Notes: generated by a model not told the origin, from the letters alone. 31,834 nucleotides of DNA from an uncultured Subdoligranulum sp. (GCA_904374465.1 CAJFFY010000029.1:1-31834); one strand, 5' to 3'. Shown: positions 14,338 to 23,830, counted from the stretch's first letter. Translations and numbers: made by a program.

Positions 14338-15483
14338 ATGTCCAAAGTTCTTTTTACATCTGAGTCGGTGACCGAAGGACATCCCGACAAAATCTGCGAC
14401 CAGATTTCGGATGCCATCCTGGACGCCATCCTGGCACAGGATCCCGACGCCCGCGTTGCCTGCGAAACCACTTGCTCCACGGGTCTGGTCCATATTATGG
14501 GGGAAATCACCACCAGTTGCTATGTGGATATCCCCGAGACAGCGCGTGAGGTGATTCGTTCCATCGGATACGACCGCGCCAAATACGGGTTTGACTGCGA
14601 CACTTGCGGTGTGATCTCCAACATTGACGGCCAGAGCCCCGATATTGCATTGGGCACCAACGACGAGGTGGCCGGTGCCGGTGACCAGGGAATGATGTTC
14701 GGCTTTGCCTGCGACGAAACCCCGGAACTGATGCCGCTGCCCATCAGCCTGGCCCACAAGCTGGCCAAGCGCCTGACCGAAGTGCGCAAGAACGGGCAGC
14801 TGTCTTATCTGCGGCCGGACGGCAAGAGTCAGGTGACCGTGGAATATGACGACGGCAAGCCCGTGCGGGTGGATGCCGTGGTAATCTCCAGCCAGCACAG
14901 CCCGGAAATTTCCCAGGAACAGCTGCATGCGGACATCAAGCGGGAAGTCATCGAAAAGGTTATTCCCGCCCATATGCTGGACGAAAACACCAAATATTAT
15001 ATCAACCCCACCGGGCGCTTTGTGGTGGGTGGACCCCAGGGGGATACCGGTCTGACCGGGCGCAAGATCATCGTCGATACTTACGGCGGGTACGCGCGCC
15101 ACGGCGGCGGTGCGTTCAGCGGCAAGGACCCCAGCAAGGTGGACCGTTCCGCCGCATATGCCGCGCGCTGGGTTGCCAAGAACATTGTGGCGGCCGGTCT
15201 GGCCAAAAAGTGCGAGGTGGAGCTGGCCTACGCCATCGGTGTAGCCGAGCCGGTTTCCATCATGGTGGATACCTTTGGCACTGGTACGGTGGAGGACGAA
15301 AAGATCGAAGCTGCCGTGGAGAAGGTGTTCGACCTTCGTCCGGCGGCCATCATCCGTGACCTGGATCTGCGTAAGCCGATTTATCGTCAGCTGGCTGCCT
15401 ACGGCCACATGGGCCGCGAAGACCTGGGTGTCAAATGGGAAAACACTGACCGTGTGGACGCGCTGAAAGCCGCGCTGGCCTGA
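14338..15483 (+). CDS. metK: S-adenosylmethionine synthase
   Basis: 381 residues from ATG 14338; the open frame upstream runs through the terminator and is not used. AAGGGAGG lies 11 bases before the start. MetK makes SAM from methionine and ATP. Seen are SESVTEGHPDKICDQISDAI (8-27) with the catalytic His15, GAGDQG (113-118), the methionine-loop region, and GGGAFSGKDPSKVDRSAAY, the phosphate-binding block. The C-terminus YGHMGREDLGVKWEN is typical. Expression is controlled by the SAM-I riboswitch, a standard feedback loop. A GNRA-capped terminator ends the unit. Confidence 0.98.
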   Translation: MSKVLFTSESVTEGHPDKICDQISDAILDAILAQDPDARVACETTCSTGLVHIMGEITTSCYVDIPETAREVIRSIGYDRAKYGFDCDTCGVISNIDGQSPDIALGTNDEVAGAGDQGMMFGFACDETPELMPLPISLAHKLAKRLTEVRKNGQLSYLRPDGKSQVTVEYDDGKPVRVDAVVISSQHSPEISQEQLHADIKREVIEKVIPAHMLDENTKYYINPTGRFVVGGPQGDTGLTGRKIIVDTYGGYARHGGGAFSGKDPSKVDRSAAYAARWVAKNIVAAGLAKKCEVELAYAIGVAEPVSIMVDTFGTGTVEDEKIEAAVEKVFDLRPAAIIRDLDLRKPIYRQLAAYGHMGREDLGVKWENTDRVDALKAALA

Positions 15484-15517
15484 CGGAAATCACCGTTTTT
15501 CTTCCACCAAATACAAC

Positions 15518-15547
15518 AAAAGCGCAGGGGCGACCCTGCGCTTTTTT
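15518..15547 (+). terminator. Rho-independent terminator of metK
   Basis: AAAAGCGCAGGG (15518-15529), GCGA tetraloop, CCCTGCGCTTTT (15534-15545), then more T. The next -35 box begins 4 bases later. Confidence 0.94.
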
Positions 15548-15550
15548 GGT

Positions 15551-15579
15551 TTGCCAAACAGAGGGCGTTGGGGTATAAT
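15551..15579 (+). promoter_or_regulatory. Promoter of the recD2-to-mltG gene cluster
   Basis: TTGCCA (15551-15556), 17-base spacer, perfect TATAAT (15574-15579). No other clear promoter or terminator is seen until 26065, so it may drive the eight genes to mltG. Confidence 0.85.
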
Positions 15580-15618
15580 AAATAGGATATTGTGGAAGTG
15601 TGTCAAAGGGGGTGCAGC

Positions 15619-17847
15619 ATGGAAACCACGGCACAGCAGCCGCTGCAAAAACTGGAAGGCGTTGTGGAACACCTGATTTTTGAAAACGCCGAAACAGGCT
15701 TTGCGGTCTTCAGCGTTTATGCCGAAGAACAGTACATGGTGGTGCGTGGAAAAGTGGGCGAAATTGCCAACGGCATGCATGTCACCGCCTACGGACACCT
15801 GGTCAACCACCCTTTATACGGGGAACAATTTGAGGCGGAAGTCTGCGAGCTGGCACTGCCCCATGATCAGGAAGGGGTGCTCAGCTATCTATCCAGTGGG
15901 GTGCTGCCCTATATCGGTCCTGCCACTGCCCGCAAGATTGTCCAGAAATTTGGGGATGATACGCTTTCAATCCTTTCCGACACTCCCCAGCGTCTGTGTG
16001 AAATCAAGGGCCTTTCGCCCGAAAAGGTGGCAACGATTTCCCGGGAGTTCCGCCGTCTGTATGGGGTGCGGGAGCTGATCACCTGGTTTGCTCAGTTCAA
16101 TCTTTCGCCCCAGAATGCCGTGTCGGTCTACCGGGTTCTGGGCCCCCATGCGCTGGAAGCGCTACAGCAGAATCCTTACCTGCTTTGCGGGGAACCGCTG
16201 CAACTGAAATTCAAGGATGCGGATGCCATTGCGGTAAAGTTGGATGTGGAGATGCAGAGCCGGCTACGGATGTCGGCGGGCATTCTGTACGCGCTGCGCC
16301 GTAATGCCAACAACGGGCATACCTGTCTGCCCCGGGAAAAGCTTTTGCAGAGCACGGCAAATTTCCTGAAACTGGATACCATTGAGGATGGCCTGCAGGA
16401 GCTGCTGGATGAAGGGGAACTGCGGGCACGAACCTTCGGCCAGACCGAATATATTTTCTTGCCCGATATGCTTTCTGCCGAGGAGGATATAGCCGCCCGT
16501 CTCGGTCAGCTGGCTACCTTTCCCACCGAACCGCCGCCCACGCTGGAAAGTGATATCCGTGCGCTGGAAATTGCTCAGGGGTTCGCCTATGCAGACCTTC
16601 AGAAAGAAGCCATCCGAATGGCGCTGTCCAACCGGGTGATGGTGCTCACCGGGGGGCCCGGTACCGGAAAAACCACCACCGTCAACGCCATCCTGAGCCT
16701 GTACGAAGGCATGTATGACCGGGTGGCGCTCTGTGCGCCCACAGGGCGCGCGGCCAAGCGGCTCAGCGAACTTACCCATCATGCGGCCTCCACCATCCAT
16801 CGGCTTCTGGAGGTGGATTACAGCACCGGCGTGGTGCGTTTTATCCACAATGAAAAGAATCTCTTGAAGTATGACGTCATCATCCTGGACGAGATGAGTA
16901 TGGTGGATGTCAAGCTGTTCCAGTCCCTTCTGGCGGCCACTCGCTACCATTGCCGGATCATCATGGTGGGGGACGCGGACCAGCTGCCCAGTGTGGGGCC
17001 GGGCAATATTCTGGGCGAAATCCTGCGCACCCGGGTAATCCCCACTGTACGCCTGACCGAAATCTTCCGGCAGGCACAAAAAAGTCTGATCGTGCAGAAT
17101 GCCCACCGGATTGTGCAGGGCCAGATGCCCACCAGCGGCGGCCATGCCGATGATTTTTTCCTGATGCAATCGGCCGGGCCGGAGTGTCAACAACTGGTCT
17201 GCGACCTGGTGAGCAATCGGCTGCCCAAGGCCTACGGCTTTGATCCTATCCGGGATATTCAGGTACTTTGTCCCACCAAAATCGGGTTTACCGGCAGCGT
17301 GGAACTGAATGCCTGTTTGCAGGAAATTCTGAACCCGCCCGCCCCCGGCAAACCCCAGCTGGGCAATCCCGGTGATAAGAAGATCCTGCGCCTGGGAGAT
17401 AAGGTGATGCAGGTGAAAAATGACTACGATATCACCTACGAACGTGCCGGGGCCGAGGCGGGGGTGGGTGCCTATAACGGTGACCTGGGCATCATTACGG
17501 CGGTGGACCGGGATGCCCGTTCGGTCACCGTGATGATGGATGACCGCAAATATGTCTATTCCGCCGACCAGCTTGCCGAGCTGGAACCGGCGTATGCCAT
17601 TACCATTCACAAAAGCCAGGGCTCCGAGTTCCCGGCGGTGGTGCTGCCTGTGGCCGAAGTGCCGGCCAGACTGCGGTACCGCAATTTGCTCTATACAGGC
17701 GTGACACGAGCACGGAAACTCTGTGTGCTTACCGGCAGCGCAGCTACCGTACAACAAATGGTCGCCAACGTGCGGCAGAATCTGCGGTACAGCTGTCTGC
17801 GCTATCTGCTGACAGAAGCATCTACCCCGACGGAGCCGGCCTCATGA
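15619..17847 (+). CDS. recD2: RecD2-type ATP-dependent 5'-3' DNA helicase
   Basis: 742 residues from ATG 15619, chosen because AAAGGGGG lies 6 bases upstream. RecD2 is a superfamily 1B helicase found in bacteria without RecBC and acts in replication-fork and DNA-damage repair. The N-terminal third holds the OB-like and helix-hairpin-helix region (YIGPATARKIVQKF; IKGLSPEKVATI). Helicase motifs follow: Walker A GGPGTGKT (345-352), LDEMSMVD (motif II), VGDADQLPSVGPG (motif III), RLTEIFRQ (motif IV), TIHKSQGSEF (motif V) and YTGVTRAR (motif VI). It overlaps comF by 4 bases (ATGA). Confidence 0.96.
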   Translation: METTAQQPLQKLEGVVEHLIFENAETGFAVFSVYAEEQYMVVRGKVGEIANGMHVTAYGHLVNHPLYGEQFEAEVCELALPHDQEGVLSYLSSGVLPYIGPATARKIVQKFGDDTLSILSDTPQRLCEIKGLSPEKVATISREFRRLYGVRELITWFAQFNLSPQNAVSVYRVLGPHALEALQQNPYLLCGEPLQLKFKDADAIAVKLDVEMQSRLRMSAGILYALRRNANNGHTCLPREKLLQSTANFLKLDTIEDGLQELLDEGELRARTFGQTEYIFLPDMLSAEEDIAARLGQLATFPTEPPPTLESDIRALEIAQGFAYADLQKEAIRMALSNRVMVLTGGPGTGKTTTVNAILSLYEGMYDRVALCAPTGRAAKRLSELTHHAASTIHRLLEVDYSTGVVRFIHNEKNLLKYDVIILDEMSMVDVKLFQSLLAATRYHCRIIMVGDADQLPSVGPGNILGEILRTRVIPTVRLTEIFRQAQKSLIVQNAHRIVQGQMPTSGGHADDFFLMQSAGPECQQLVCDLVSNRLPKAYGFDPIRDIQVLCPTKIGFTGSVELNACLQEILNPPAPGKPQLGNPGDKKILRLGDKVMQVKNDYDITYERAGAEAGVGAYNGDLGIITAVDRDARSVTVMMDDRKYVYSADQLAELEPAYAITIHKSQGSEFPAVVLPVAEVPARLRYRNLLYTGVTRARKLCVLTGSAATVQQMVANVRQNLRYSCLRYLLTEASTPTEPAS

Positions 17848-18617
17848 AAAAACCGGACGGAAGACTTTGGGCTGAGCAGGCTGCACTCTGGTTGTATCCC
17901 CGGCGGTGTCCTTTCTGCAACGTAATTCTGGGCCGGGATGCGTTGGCGGGTGCGGTCTGCCCGGCGTGCGCGGCGGAAGAACAACGTCTGGCCCACGAGC
18001 CGCCGCGTGTGCCCGAAACGGAGCATGTGCTGTATGCTCTCAACGGTGCACTGGCCGCTTATTATTACGAAGGAATGGTCCGGGAAGCTATCCTGTTGTG
18101 CAAACGCGGGGGACATCCCTGGTATGCACGGGAACTGGCGGACCGTATGGCGGTGCGCATCTGGGGCGCCGTTCCGGCTTCCCGGCCGGGATTGCGCCCG
18201 CAGGATGTGCTGTTTGAGAATCTTCCGGCCTATCAATGTATTGTGCCGGTGCCGCCTCATCAGCCTACGCCGGGAACACCGGGGCTTCCTCTGCTTTTGG
18301 CCCGGCGGTTGGGCATACTATTTCAGATTCCGGTTTGTCAGACTCTCTGTGTCACACGGGAATCGGCGGCGCAGAAGAGCCTGTCCCGTGCGGAGCGTTT
18401 GCGGAATGCCAAAAAGGCGTACCGCTGCAAGACGGGTGCAGACCTGAGCGGCAAGCGTGTCTTGCTGCTGGACGACATCATCACCACCGGTGCAACGATC
18501 TCCAGCTGCGCGTTGGCATTGCTGGAGGCCGGTGCGGTGGAAGTGACAGCGGCAGCCATTGCGGTGGATGAGGACATGCCCAAGGAAAAACAGAAACCAA
18601 CGGAGAAAGACAGATGA
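17844..18617 (+). CDS. comF: ComF family protein (phosphoribosyltransferase-like)
   Basis: 257 residues. ComF proteins are needed for DNA uptake in competent Gram-positive bacteria, probably handling single-stranded DNA with the ComFA helicase. The N-terminal zinc ribbon uses Cys22, Cys25, Cys39 and Cys42 (RCPFC, VCPAC). The C-terminal PRTase fold has the PRPP loop RVLLLDDIITTGATISS (205-221) and KSLSRAERLRNAKKAY before it. The start overlaps the recD2 stop and its stop overlaps the next start, both as ATGA, so translation is coupled. No comFA or com pilus gene is in the window, so a competence role here is not shown. Confidence 0.93.
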   Translation: MKKPDGRLWAEQAALWLYPRRCPFCNVILGRDALAGAVCPACAAEEQRLAHEPPRVPETEHVLYALNGALAAYYYEGMVREAILLCKRGGHPWYARELADRMAVRIWGAVPASRPGLRPQDVLFENLPAYQCIVPVPPHQPTPGTPGLPLLLARRLGILFQIPVCQTLCVTRESAAQKSLSRAERLRNAKKAYRCKTGADLSGKRVLLLDDIITTGATISSCALALLEAGAVEVTAAAIAVDEDMPKEKQKPTEKDR

Positions 18618-19672
18618 AGCAACAGGATATTGGCATTGATCTGGGAACCACTTCGATCATTATTGCCACAGAAAAACAGGGCGTTGTGTTCAACCAGCCG
18701 ACGATCGGTGCGGTGGATACCCGCAACAACACCATCTTGGCCGTTGGGGATGAAGCACTGAAAATGGTAGGGCGGGTGCCGTCCCACATCGACCTGGTTC
18801 GTCCCCTGCGGGATGGTGTGATCCAGGATCACCGTATGACCAACGAACTCATCATCCGGTTTGTCAACGAAGTATGCCGTTCCCGTATTTTCAAACCGCG
18901 CATCGCCGTGTGTGTGCCGGCGGCCATCACCGGTGTCGAGGCTGACGCGGTGGTGGAATCGGTCATGGGGGCGGGCGCCAAGCAGGTGTTCCTGGTGGAC
19001 GAGCCGGTGGCCGCCGCGCTGGGAGCCGGGTTGCAGATCCGTGAACCCCACGGCTGTATGGTGGTGGATATTGGCGGCGGTTCCACCGATATTGCCGTTA
19101 TCAGTATGGGCGGACGGGTACGCGCGGCCAGTGTGCCGGTGGCCGGCAATGCCTTTGATCGCTGTATTGCCCAGTATGTGCAGGAAAAGTATCAGATCGC
19201 CATCGGCCCGCTGACGGCGGAAGCACTGAAAAAACAGGTGGCCTGCTGTACCAAAAGCGAGTTCGAAGGGGTTATGGAGGTCCGCGGTCACTCCTGGGAG
19301 ACCAATCTCCCGGCCAGGCGGCTGATCTATACCCACGATCTGTATGAGCCGGTACAGGAGTTGGCTACCCGCATTGCGGCGGCGGCCCGCACTGTGCTGG
19401 AAAGCACCCCGCCGGAGCTGGCGGCGGATGTATCTTCCACAGGGGTGCTGTTGACGGGGGGCGGCTCCCTGCTGCGCGGTCTGGCCAGTTATCTGGCCGG
19501 TGAACTGCATGTGGATGTGGCCATTGCGCCCGACCCCATCAACTGCGTGGCCCGGGGTACAGCCATCAGTCTCAGTGAGGGCAAATATCTTACCGCCGGT
19601 TTCCGGGATGCAACCCCTAAGGCGTGGAAAAAAGCGCTGCAAAATGTGCGGGACCCCTTTTCTCATGACTGA
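18614..19672 (+). CDS. MreB/Mbl-like actin homologue
   Basis: 352 residues. MreB proteins form membrane-bound filaments that guide cell-wall synthesis. The actin-fold motifs are present: phosphate 1 DIGIDLGTTSIIIA (5-18), LRDGVIQD in the connecting region, FLVDEPVAAALGAGL, phosphate 2 VVDIGGGSTDIAVISMGG (150-167), and adenosine motif VLLTGGGSLLRGLASYL. Compared with core MreB it differs in phosphate 1 (TTSIII instead of the usual TANTLV). It lies outside an mreBCD cluster, between comF and pcrA, so it may be an Mbl- or MreBH-like paralogue. It overlaps the comF stop by 4 bases. Cell shape cannot be deduced from this gene alone. Confidence 0.9.
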   Translation: MKQQDIGIDLGTTSIIIATEKQGVVFNQPTIGAVDTRNNTILAVGDEALKMVGRVPSHIDLVRPLRDGVIQDHRMTNELIIRFVNEVCRSRIFKPRIAVCVPAAITGVEADAVVESVMGAGAKQVFLVDEPVAAALGAGLQIREPHGCMVVDIGGGSTDIAVISMGGRVRAASVPVAGNAFDRCIAQYVQEKYQIAIGPLTAEALKKQVACCTKSEFEGVMEVRGHSWETNLPARRLIYTHDLYEPVQELATRIAAAARTVLESTPPELAADVSSTGVLLTGGGSLLRGLASYLAGELHVDVAIAPDPINCVARGTAISLSEGKYLTAGFRDATPKAWKKALQNVRDPFSHD

Positions 19673-19726
19673 CCCCGACGAACCTCCGAAATATTGACTT
19701 TATCTTTTTCAGAAGGGAATGCAACT

Positions 19727-22336
19727 ATGCCCGATCTTACCCAGGAGTATCTCGCCCTGCGGGATCAATATATCGAAAGCAAATTTACACGTCTGAACCC
19801 GGTCCAGCGGCAGGCAGTCTTCACCACCGAGGGTCCGTTGCTGATCCTGGCGGGAGCCGGTTCCGGAAAGACCACCGTGCTGGTCAACCGCATCGCCAAC
19901 ATCATTCGGTTCGGGTCCGCCCACGGCAGCAAGGAACTGCCCCGGGACATCACCGAGGAGGACCTGAAGAACCTGCGCACCGCAGTGGAGACGGGGCGGG
20001 ATATGCCCAGGGAAACCGCATACCTGGCTGTGCGTCCGGCGCGACCCTGGAATGTGCTGGCCATCACCTTTACCAACAAAGCGGCAGGGGAGCTGAAAGA
20101 ACGTCTGCGCGCCATGCTGGGAGAAACCATGGGCGGGGACGTCAATGCCTCCACCTTCCATTCCGCCTGTGTGCGGATTCTGCGGCGGGATGCCGAACGC
20201 ATCGGTTTCCCCAAGAGCTTCACCATTTATGACTCGGATGACCAGCAGCGGGTTCTGAAACAGATTTATAAAGACAAAATGATCGACGACAAGTTCCTGC
20301 CCATCAAGTCCGCCGTGGCCCAGATCAGTTCCTACAAAGACAAACTGATGTCTGCCGAGGATGTGGCGGCGGAGGCACCGCGGGATACCAAGGCGGCGTT
20401 GATCTCCAAGATCTATACCACCTATGCATCCCGGCTGAAAACCGCCGGAGCCATGGACTTTGACGATCTGATCTTCCATACGGTGCGTCTGCTGCAGACT
20501 GATGCCGAGGCCCGGTCCTACTACCAGAACAAATTCCGCTATGTGGTGGTGGACGAATACCAGGATACCAGTGTGGCCCAGTTCCATCTGGTGCGGCTGC
20601 TGGCCGGCGGCACCAACAACGTCTGCGTTGTGGGTGATGACGACCAGTCCATCTACAAATTCCGTGGTGCTACCATTGAAAACATCCTCAACTTTGAGCA
20701 GGTCTTTACCGGAGCCAAGACCATCCGCTTGGAACAGAACTACCGTTCCACCTCCAACATCCTCAATGCGGCCAACAGCGTGATCAAAAACAACACCGGG
20801 CGCAAGGGCAAAACCCTTTGGACCCAGAATGGCGACGGCGACAAGGTACATCACTATACTGCGGCCAGCGAACAGGATGAGGCCAGCCATATTGCCGATG
20901 TCATAGGCGAACATTTGCGGGAGGGGGCGCACCTGCGGGATCACGCAGTGCTCTACCGCATGAACGCACAGTCCAACCCCATCGAAACCTACTTCGCCCG
21001 GGCGGGCATTCCCTATCGCATTGTGGGCGGTCAGCGCTTCTTCGACCGCAAGGAAGTCAAGGACATCAACTCTTATCTGGCGGTGATCGTCAATCCCCGG
21101 GATGATGTGCGACTGCGTCGGATCATCAATGAGCCGGCCCGCAAGATCGGCGCTTCCACGGTGGAGAAGGTGGGGGAACTGGCCGCCAAGGCCGGGGTGC
21201 CCATGATGCAGGTCATTGCCGATGTGCGCAACTACCCGGAATTGATGCGTGTGGCGGCCCCTCTGGAAAAGTTTTATGAAATGTACCGGGAACTGTGCGA
21301 CCTTTCGGTCACACTGCCGCTGGATGAATTCGCCGGAGAAGTGATCAAGAAGACCGGCTACGAGGCCATGCTGAAAGCCCAGAAGGAGGAGGGGGAAACC
21401 CGCCTGGAGAACCTGGGACAGTTGGTCAGCTCGGTCAAGACTTACGCCGACCAGAACGGAACGGATGCCACGTTGTCCGGCTTTTTGGAGGAAGTGGCGC
21501 TGATCTCTGATCTGGACAGCTATGATCAGGACGCCGACAGCGTTACCATGATGACCATCCATTCCGCCAAGGGACTGGAGTTCCCCTATGTGTTTGTGGT
21601 GGGTATGGAGGACGGAATCTTCCCCGGCGACATGGCGCGTTATAACGAGGAAGATATGGAGGAAGAACGGCGCCTTTGCTATGTGGCCATCACCCGCGCC
21701 AAAAAGGAACTCTATCTTTCCACGTCCCGCAGCCGGTTGATCTTTGGTCAGACCCGACGTAATCCGCCGTCCTGCTTCCTTAGTGAAATTGACCCGGATT
21801 TGCTGGAGGAAACTCAGAGCCCGGAGCTGGCCTATTCGGCCGGAGGTTTTGGCGCAGGTTACGGCACCTACAGCACCACTGTGCCCGGCGGGCGCAGTGG
21901 GTATTCCGGTGTGTCCCGTGGCTATCTCAACAGCGATTATAATGCTCGTCCCCGGGGCGGTTTTGGTGCCGGTTACAGCAGCGGCTTTGCCAGCGGCGGT
22001 CATGACAGTCCCAACTACAGCGGCGGCCGCCACACAGTGCAAAGCGGCGGCTTTGGCGCCGGATACGGCAGTCATGTCAATCATCACAGCGGAGCTCCGG
22101 CAACCCCGGCGGGGGCAGGCACTTCCACTTTGGCCGGTATGCAGAACCCCGCGCCCAAAAAACAGAGTGTACAATATACACCCGGGGACCTGGTGGAACA
22201 CCGTGTCTTTGGTCGCGGTAAGGTGCTCAAGGCAACACCCATTGCCGGAGACTGCATTGTGGAAATTCAATTTGATCGTGTAGGCGTCAAAAAAACGATG
22301 GCCAACTATGCTCCCTTAAAGAAAATCACAGAATAA
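19727..22336 (+). CDS. pcrA: PcrA/UvrD-type 3'-5' DNA helicase
   Basis: 869 residues from ATG 19727, with AAGGGA 8 bases upstream; earlier in-frame starts lack a ribosome binding site. PcrA works in nucleotide excision repair, plasmid replication and removal of RecA or stalled RNA polymerase. Motifs: LNPVQRQAV (Q motif), LAGAGSGKTT (41-50), TFTNKAAGELKER (Ia), VVVDEYQDTS (II), VVGDDDQSIYKFRGA (III), LEQNYRS (IV), MTIHSAKGLEF (V), CYVAITRAKK (VI). Odd feature: a glycine-rich linker of roughly 90 residues with GGFGAGY at 706, 744 and 774. After it, residues of the usual PcrA C-terminal domain (GDLVEHRVFGRGKV) that binds RNA polymerase close the protein. Confidence 0.96.
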   Translation: MPDLTQEYLALRDQYIESKFTRLNPVQRQAVFTTEGPLLILAGAGSGKTTVLVNRIANIIRFGSAHGSKELPRDITEEDLKNLRTAVETGRDMPRETAYLAVRPARPWNVLAITFTNKAAGELKERLRAMLGETMGGDVNASTFHSACVRILRRDAERIGFPKSFTIYDSDDQQRVLKQIYKDKMIDDKFLPIKSAVAQISSYKDKLMSAEDVAAEAPRDTKAALISKIYTTYASRLKTAGAMDFDDLIFHTVRLLQTDAEARSYYQNKFRYVVVDEYQDTSVAQFHLVRLLAGGTNNVCVVGDDDQSIYKFRGATIENILNFEQVFTGAKTIRLEQNYRSTSNILNAANSVIKNNTGRKGKTLWTQNGDGDKVHHYTAASEQDEASHIADVIGEHLREGAHLRDHAVLYRMNAQSNPIETYFARAGIPYRIVGGQRFFDRKEVKDINSYLAVIVNPRDDVRLRRIINEPARKIGASTVEKVGELAAKAGVPMMQVIADVRNYPELMRVAAPLEKFYEMYRELCDLSVTLPLDEFAGEVIKKTGYEAMLKAQKEEGETRLENLGQLVSSVKTYADQNGTDATLSGFLEEVALISDLDSYDQDADSVTMMTIHSAKGLEFPYVFVVGMEDGIFPGDMARYNEEDMEEERRLCYVAITRAKKELYLSTSRSRLIFGQTRRNPPSCFLSEIDPDLLEETQSPELAYSAGGFGAGYGTYSTTVPGGRSGYSGVSRGYLNSDYNARPRGGFGAGYSSGFASGGHDSPNYSGGRHTVQSGGFGAGYGSHVNHHSGAPATPAGAGTSTLAGMQNPAPKKQSVQYTPGDLVEHRVFGRGKVLKATPIAGDCIVEIQFDRVGVKKTMANYAPLKKITE

Positions 22337-22351
22337 AAAGGAGGCGCACTC

Positions 22352-23134
22352 ATGCTGGTCCAGCTGATCGCACATACCAATGAACCTGAAAAAACGGTGG
22401 CGGCAGCCGCAAAGCTCTGCTATTCGGATGCCCATATCGAAACCCTTCTGGAAGGACTCACGCCGGAAAAGACGGCGGCTTTTCTGCAAAAACTGTCGGA
22501 CCTGGGGCATGCCAGCCCCATTGAGCATGCCAGCTTTACCTTTGGGATTGAGGGCGTTTCCCGCACTTTCCTGGCGCAGGTCACGCGGCATCGCATTGCC
22601 AGCTTCAGCGTCCAAAGCCAGCGTTATGTGCGTCTGGAGGATTTTCGGTATGTCATTCCGCCGGAGATTGAAGCCATTCCGGAGGCAAAAGCGCAGTTCG
22701 TGGAGGCGATGAACGCCGATGCCCGAAAATATCTGGAACTGGTGCAGTCTTTGGAAGAGGCCCACACCCGCCGGCTGATGGCCCAGGGCCTGGACGAAAA
22801 GGCCGCCCGGGCCAAGGCCGGCAAGCAAGCCAACGAGGACGCCCGTTTTGTGCTGCCCAATGCCTGTGAGACCAAGATGGTCATGACGATGAACTGTCGC
22901 AGCCTTTTGAACTTTTTCAATCTGCGCTGCTGCAACCGGGCCCAGTGGGAAATTCGCGCCGTGGCGGATGAGATGCTGCGGCTGGTGTTGCCCTTGGCAC
23001 CGCATATTTTTGCGGCTGCGGGACCGCGCTGCCTGACCGGTCCCTGCCCGGAGGGACGGATGTGCTGCGGGGAGCAGGCTGCGGTGCGTCAGAAATATGC
23101 CGAGCTGAAACAGGAGGCGGAGCAGCATGGGTAA
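22352..23134 (+). CDS. thyX: Flavin-dependent thymidylate synthase ThyX
   Basis: 260 residues. ThyX converts dUMP to dTMP using methylenetetrahydrofolate and FAD with NADPH. The signature RHRxxSxxxxSxR is present as RHRIASFSVQSQR (79-91). HASPIEHASFTF (53-64) and NACETKMVMTMNCRSLLNFF are also family blocks. The C-terminus carries the cysteine-rich TGPCPEGRMCCG, seen in many Firmicute ThyX proteins. AAAAGGAGG lies 7 bases before the ATG. It overlaps tmk by 8 bases, which links dTMP formation directly to its phosphorylation. Confidence 0.97.
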   Translation: MLVQLIAHTNEPEKTVAAAAKLCYSDAHIETLLEGLTPEKTAAFLQKLSDLGHASPIEHASFTFGIEGVSRTFLAQVTRHRIASFSVQSQRYVRLEDFRYVIPPEIEAIPEAKAQFVEAMNADARKYLELVQSLEEAHTRRLMAQGLDEKAARAKAGKQANEDARFVLPNACETKMVMTMNCRSLLNFFNLRCCNRAQWEIRAVADEMLRLVLPLAPHIFAAAGPRCLTGPCPEGRMCCGEQAAVRQKYAELKQEAEQHG

Positions 23135-23816
23135 ACTGATTATCTTCGAAGGTCTGGACGGTTCCGGCAAGGGGACACAGACCGCTTTGACCGTACAGAA
23201 ACTGCGGCAGCGCGGTGTGGATCTGCGCCAGATCACTTTTCCCAATTACCAAAGCGATGCGTCGTCGCTGGTCAAGATGTACCTGTCCGGGCAGTTTGGG
23301 GAAAAACCCGATGATGTGAATGCCTACGCGGCTTCCAGTTTCTATGCTGTGGACCGCTTTGCCAGTTACAAGACCGACTGGGGCAGCTTTTACCAGAGCG
23401 GCGGGTTGATTTTGTCGGACCGTTATACCACCTCCAATGCGGTACACCAGTGTGCCAAGCTGCCTCCCATGCACTGGGACGGTTTTTTGAATTGGTTGTT
23501 TGATTTCGAATACAAGAAGATCGGAATTCCTGCTCCCGATGCGGTGTTCTATCTGGCCGTGGACCCGGATGTTTCCCAGCGCCTGCTGCAGGAGCGCTAC
23601 CATGGGGACAACAGCAAAAAGGATATCCAGGAAAAAGACCGGGAATACATTGGCCGCAGCCGTGCGGCGGCGGAGTATTGTGCCAAAACGCTGGGGTGGC
23701 ATCGGATTGAATGCACCGAAACTGGGGCAGAAGGAAAGGCCATCCGCCCGGTAGAGGCGATCAATGCCGAGATACTTGCGAAACTGGATGATATCCTGTA
23801 CAATGGGGAATGTTGA
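23127..23816 (+). CDS. tmk: Thymidylate kinase
   Basis: 229 residues. It phosphorylates dTMP to dTDP. Seen are the P-loop FEGLDGSGKGTQ (7-18), the DRF/DRY nucleotide-binding elements YAVDRFASYK and LSDRYTTSNAVHQ, and a lid region near ERYHGDNSKKDIQEKDREY. It is slightly longer than E. coli Tmk, with a divergent lid, as often seen in this lineage. The start lies inside the end of thyX (8-base overlap) and is preceded by GGAGG 6 bases upstream within thyX. Confidence 0.95.
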   Translation: MGKLIIFEGLDGSGKGTQTALTVQKLRQRGVDLRQITFPNYQSDASSLVKMYLSGQFGEKPDDVNAYAASSFYAVDRFASYKTDWGSFYQSGGLILSDRYTTSNAVHQCAKLPPMHWDGFLNWLFDFEYKKIGIPAPDAVFYLAVDPDVSQRLLQERYHGDNSKKDIQEKDREYIGRSRAAAEYCAKTLGWHRIECTETGAEGKAIRPVEAINAEILAKLDDILYNGEC

Positions 23817-23830
23817 AAGGGGAAACGCCT

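Noticed and set aside
19709..22270. An 853-residue open frame on the minus strand opposite pcrA
   Set aside because: All helicase motifs are on the plus strand; the antisense translation is low in recognisable features and lacks a ribosome binding site.
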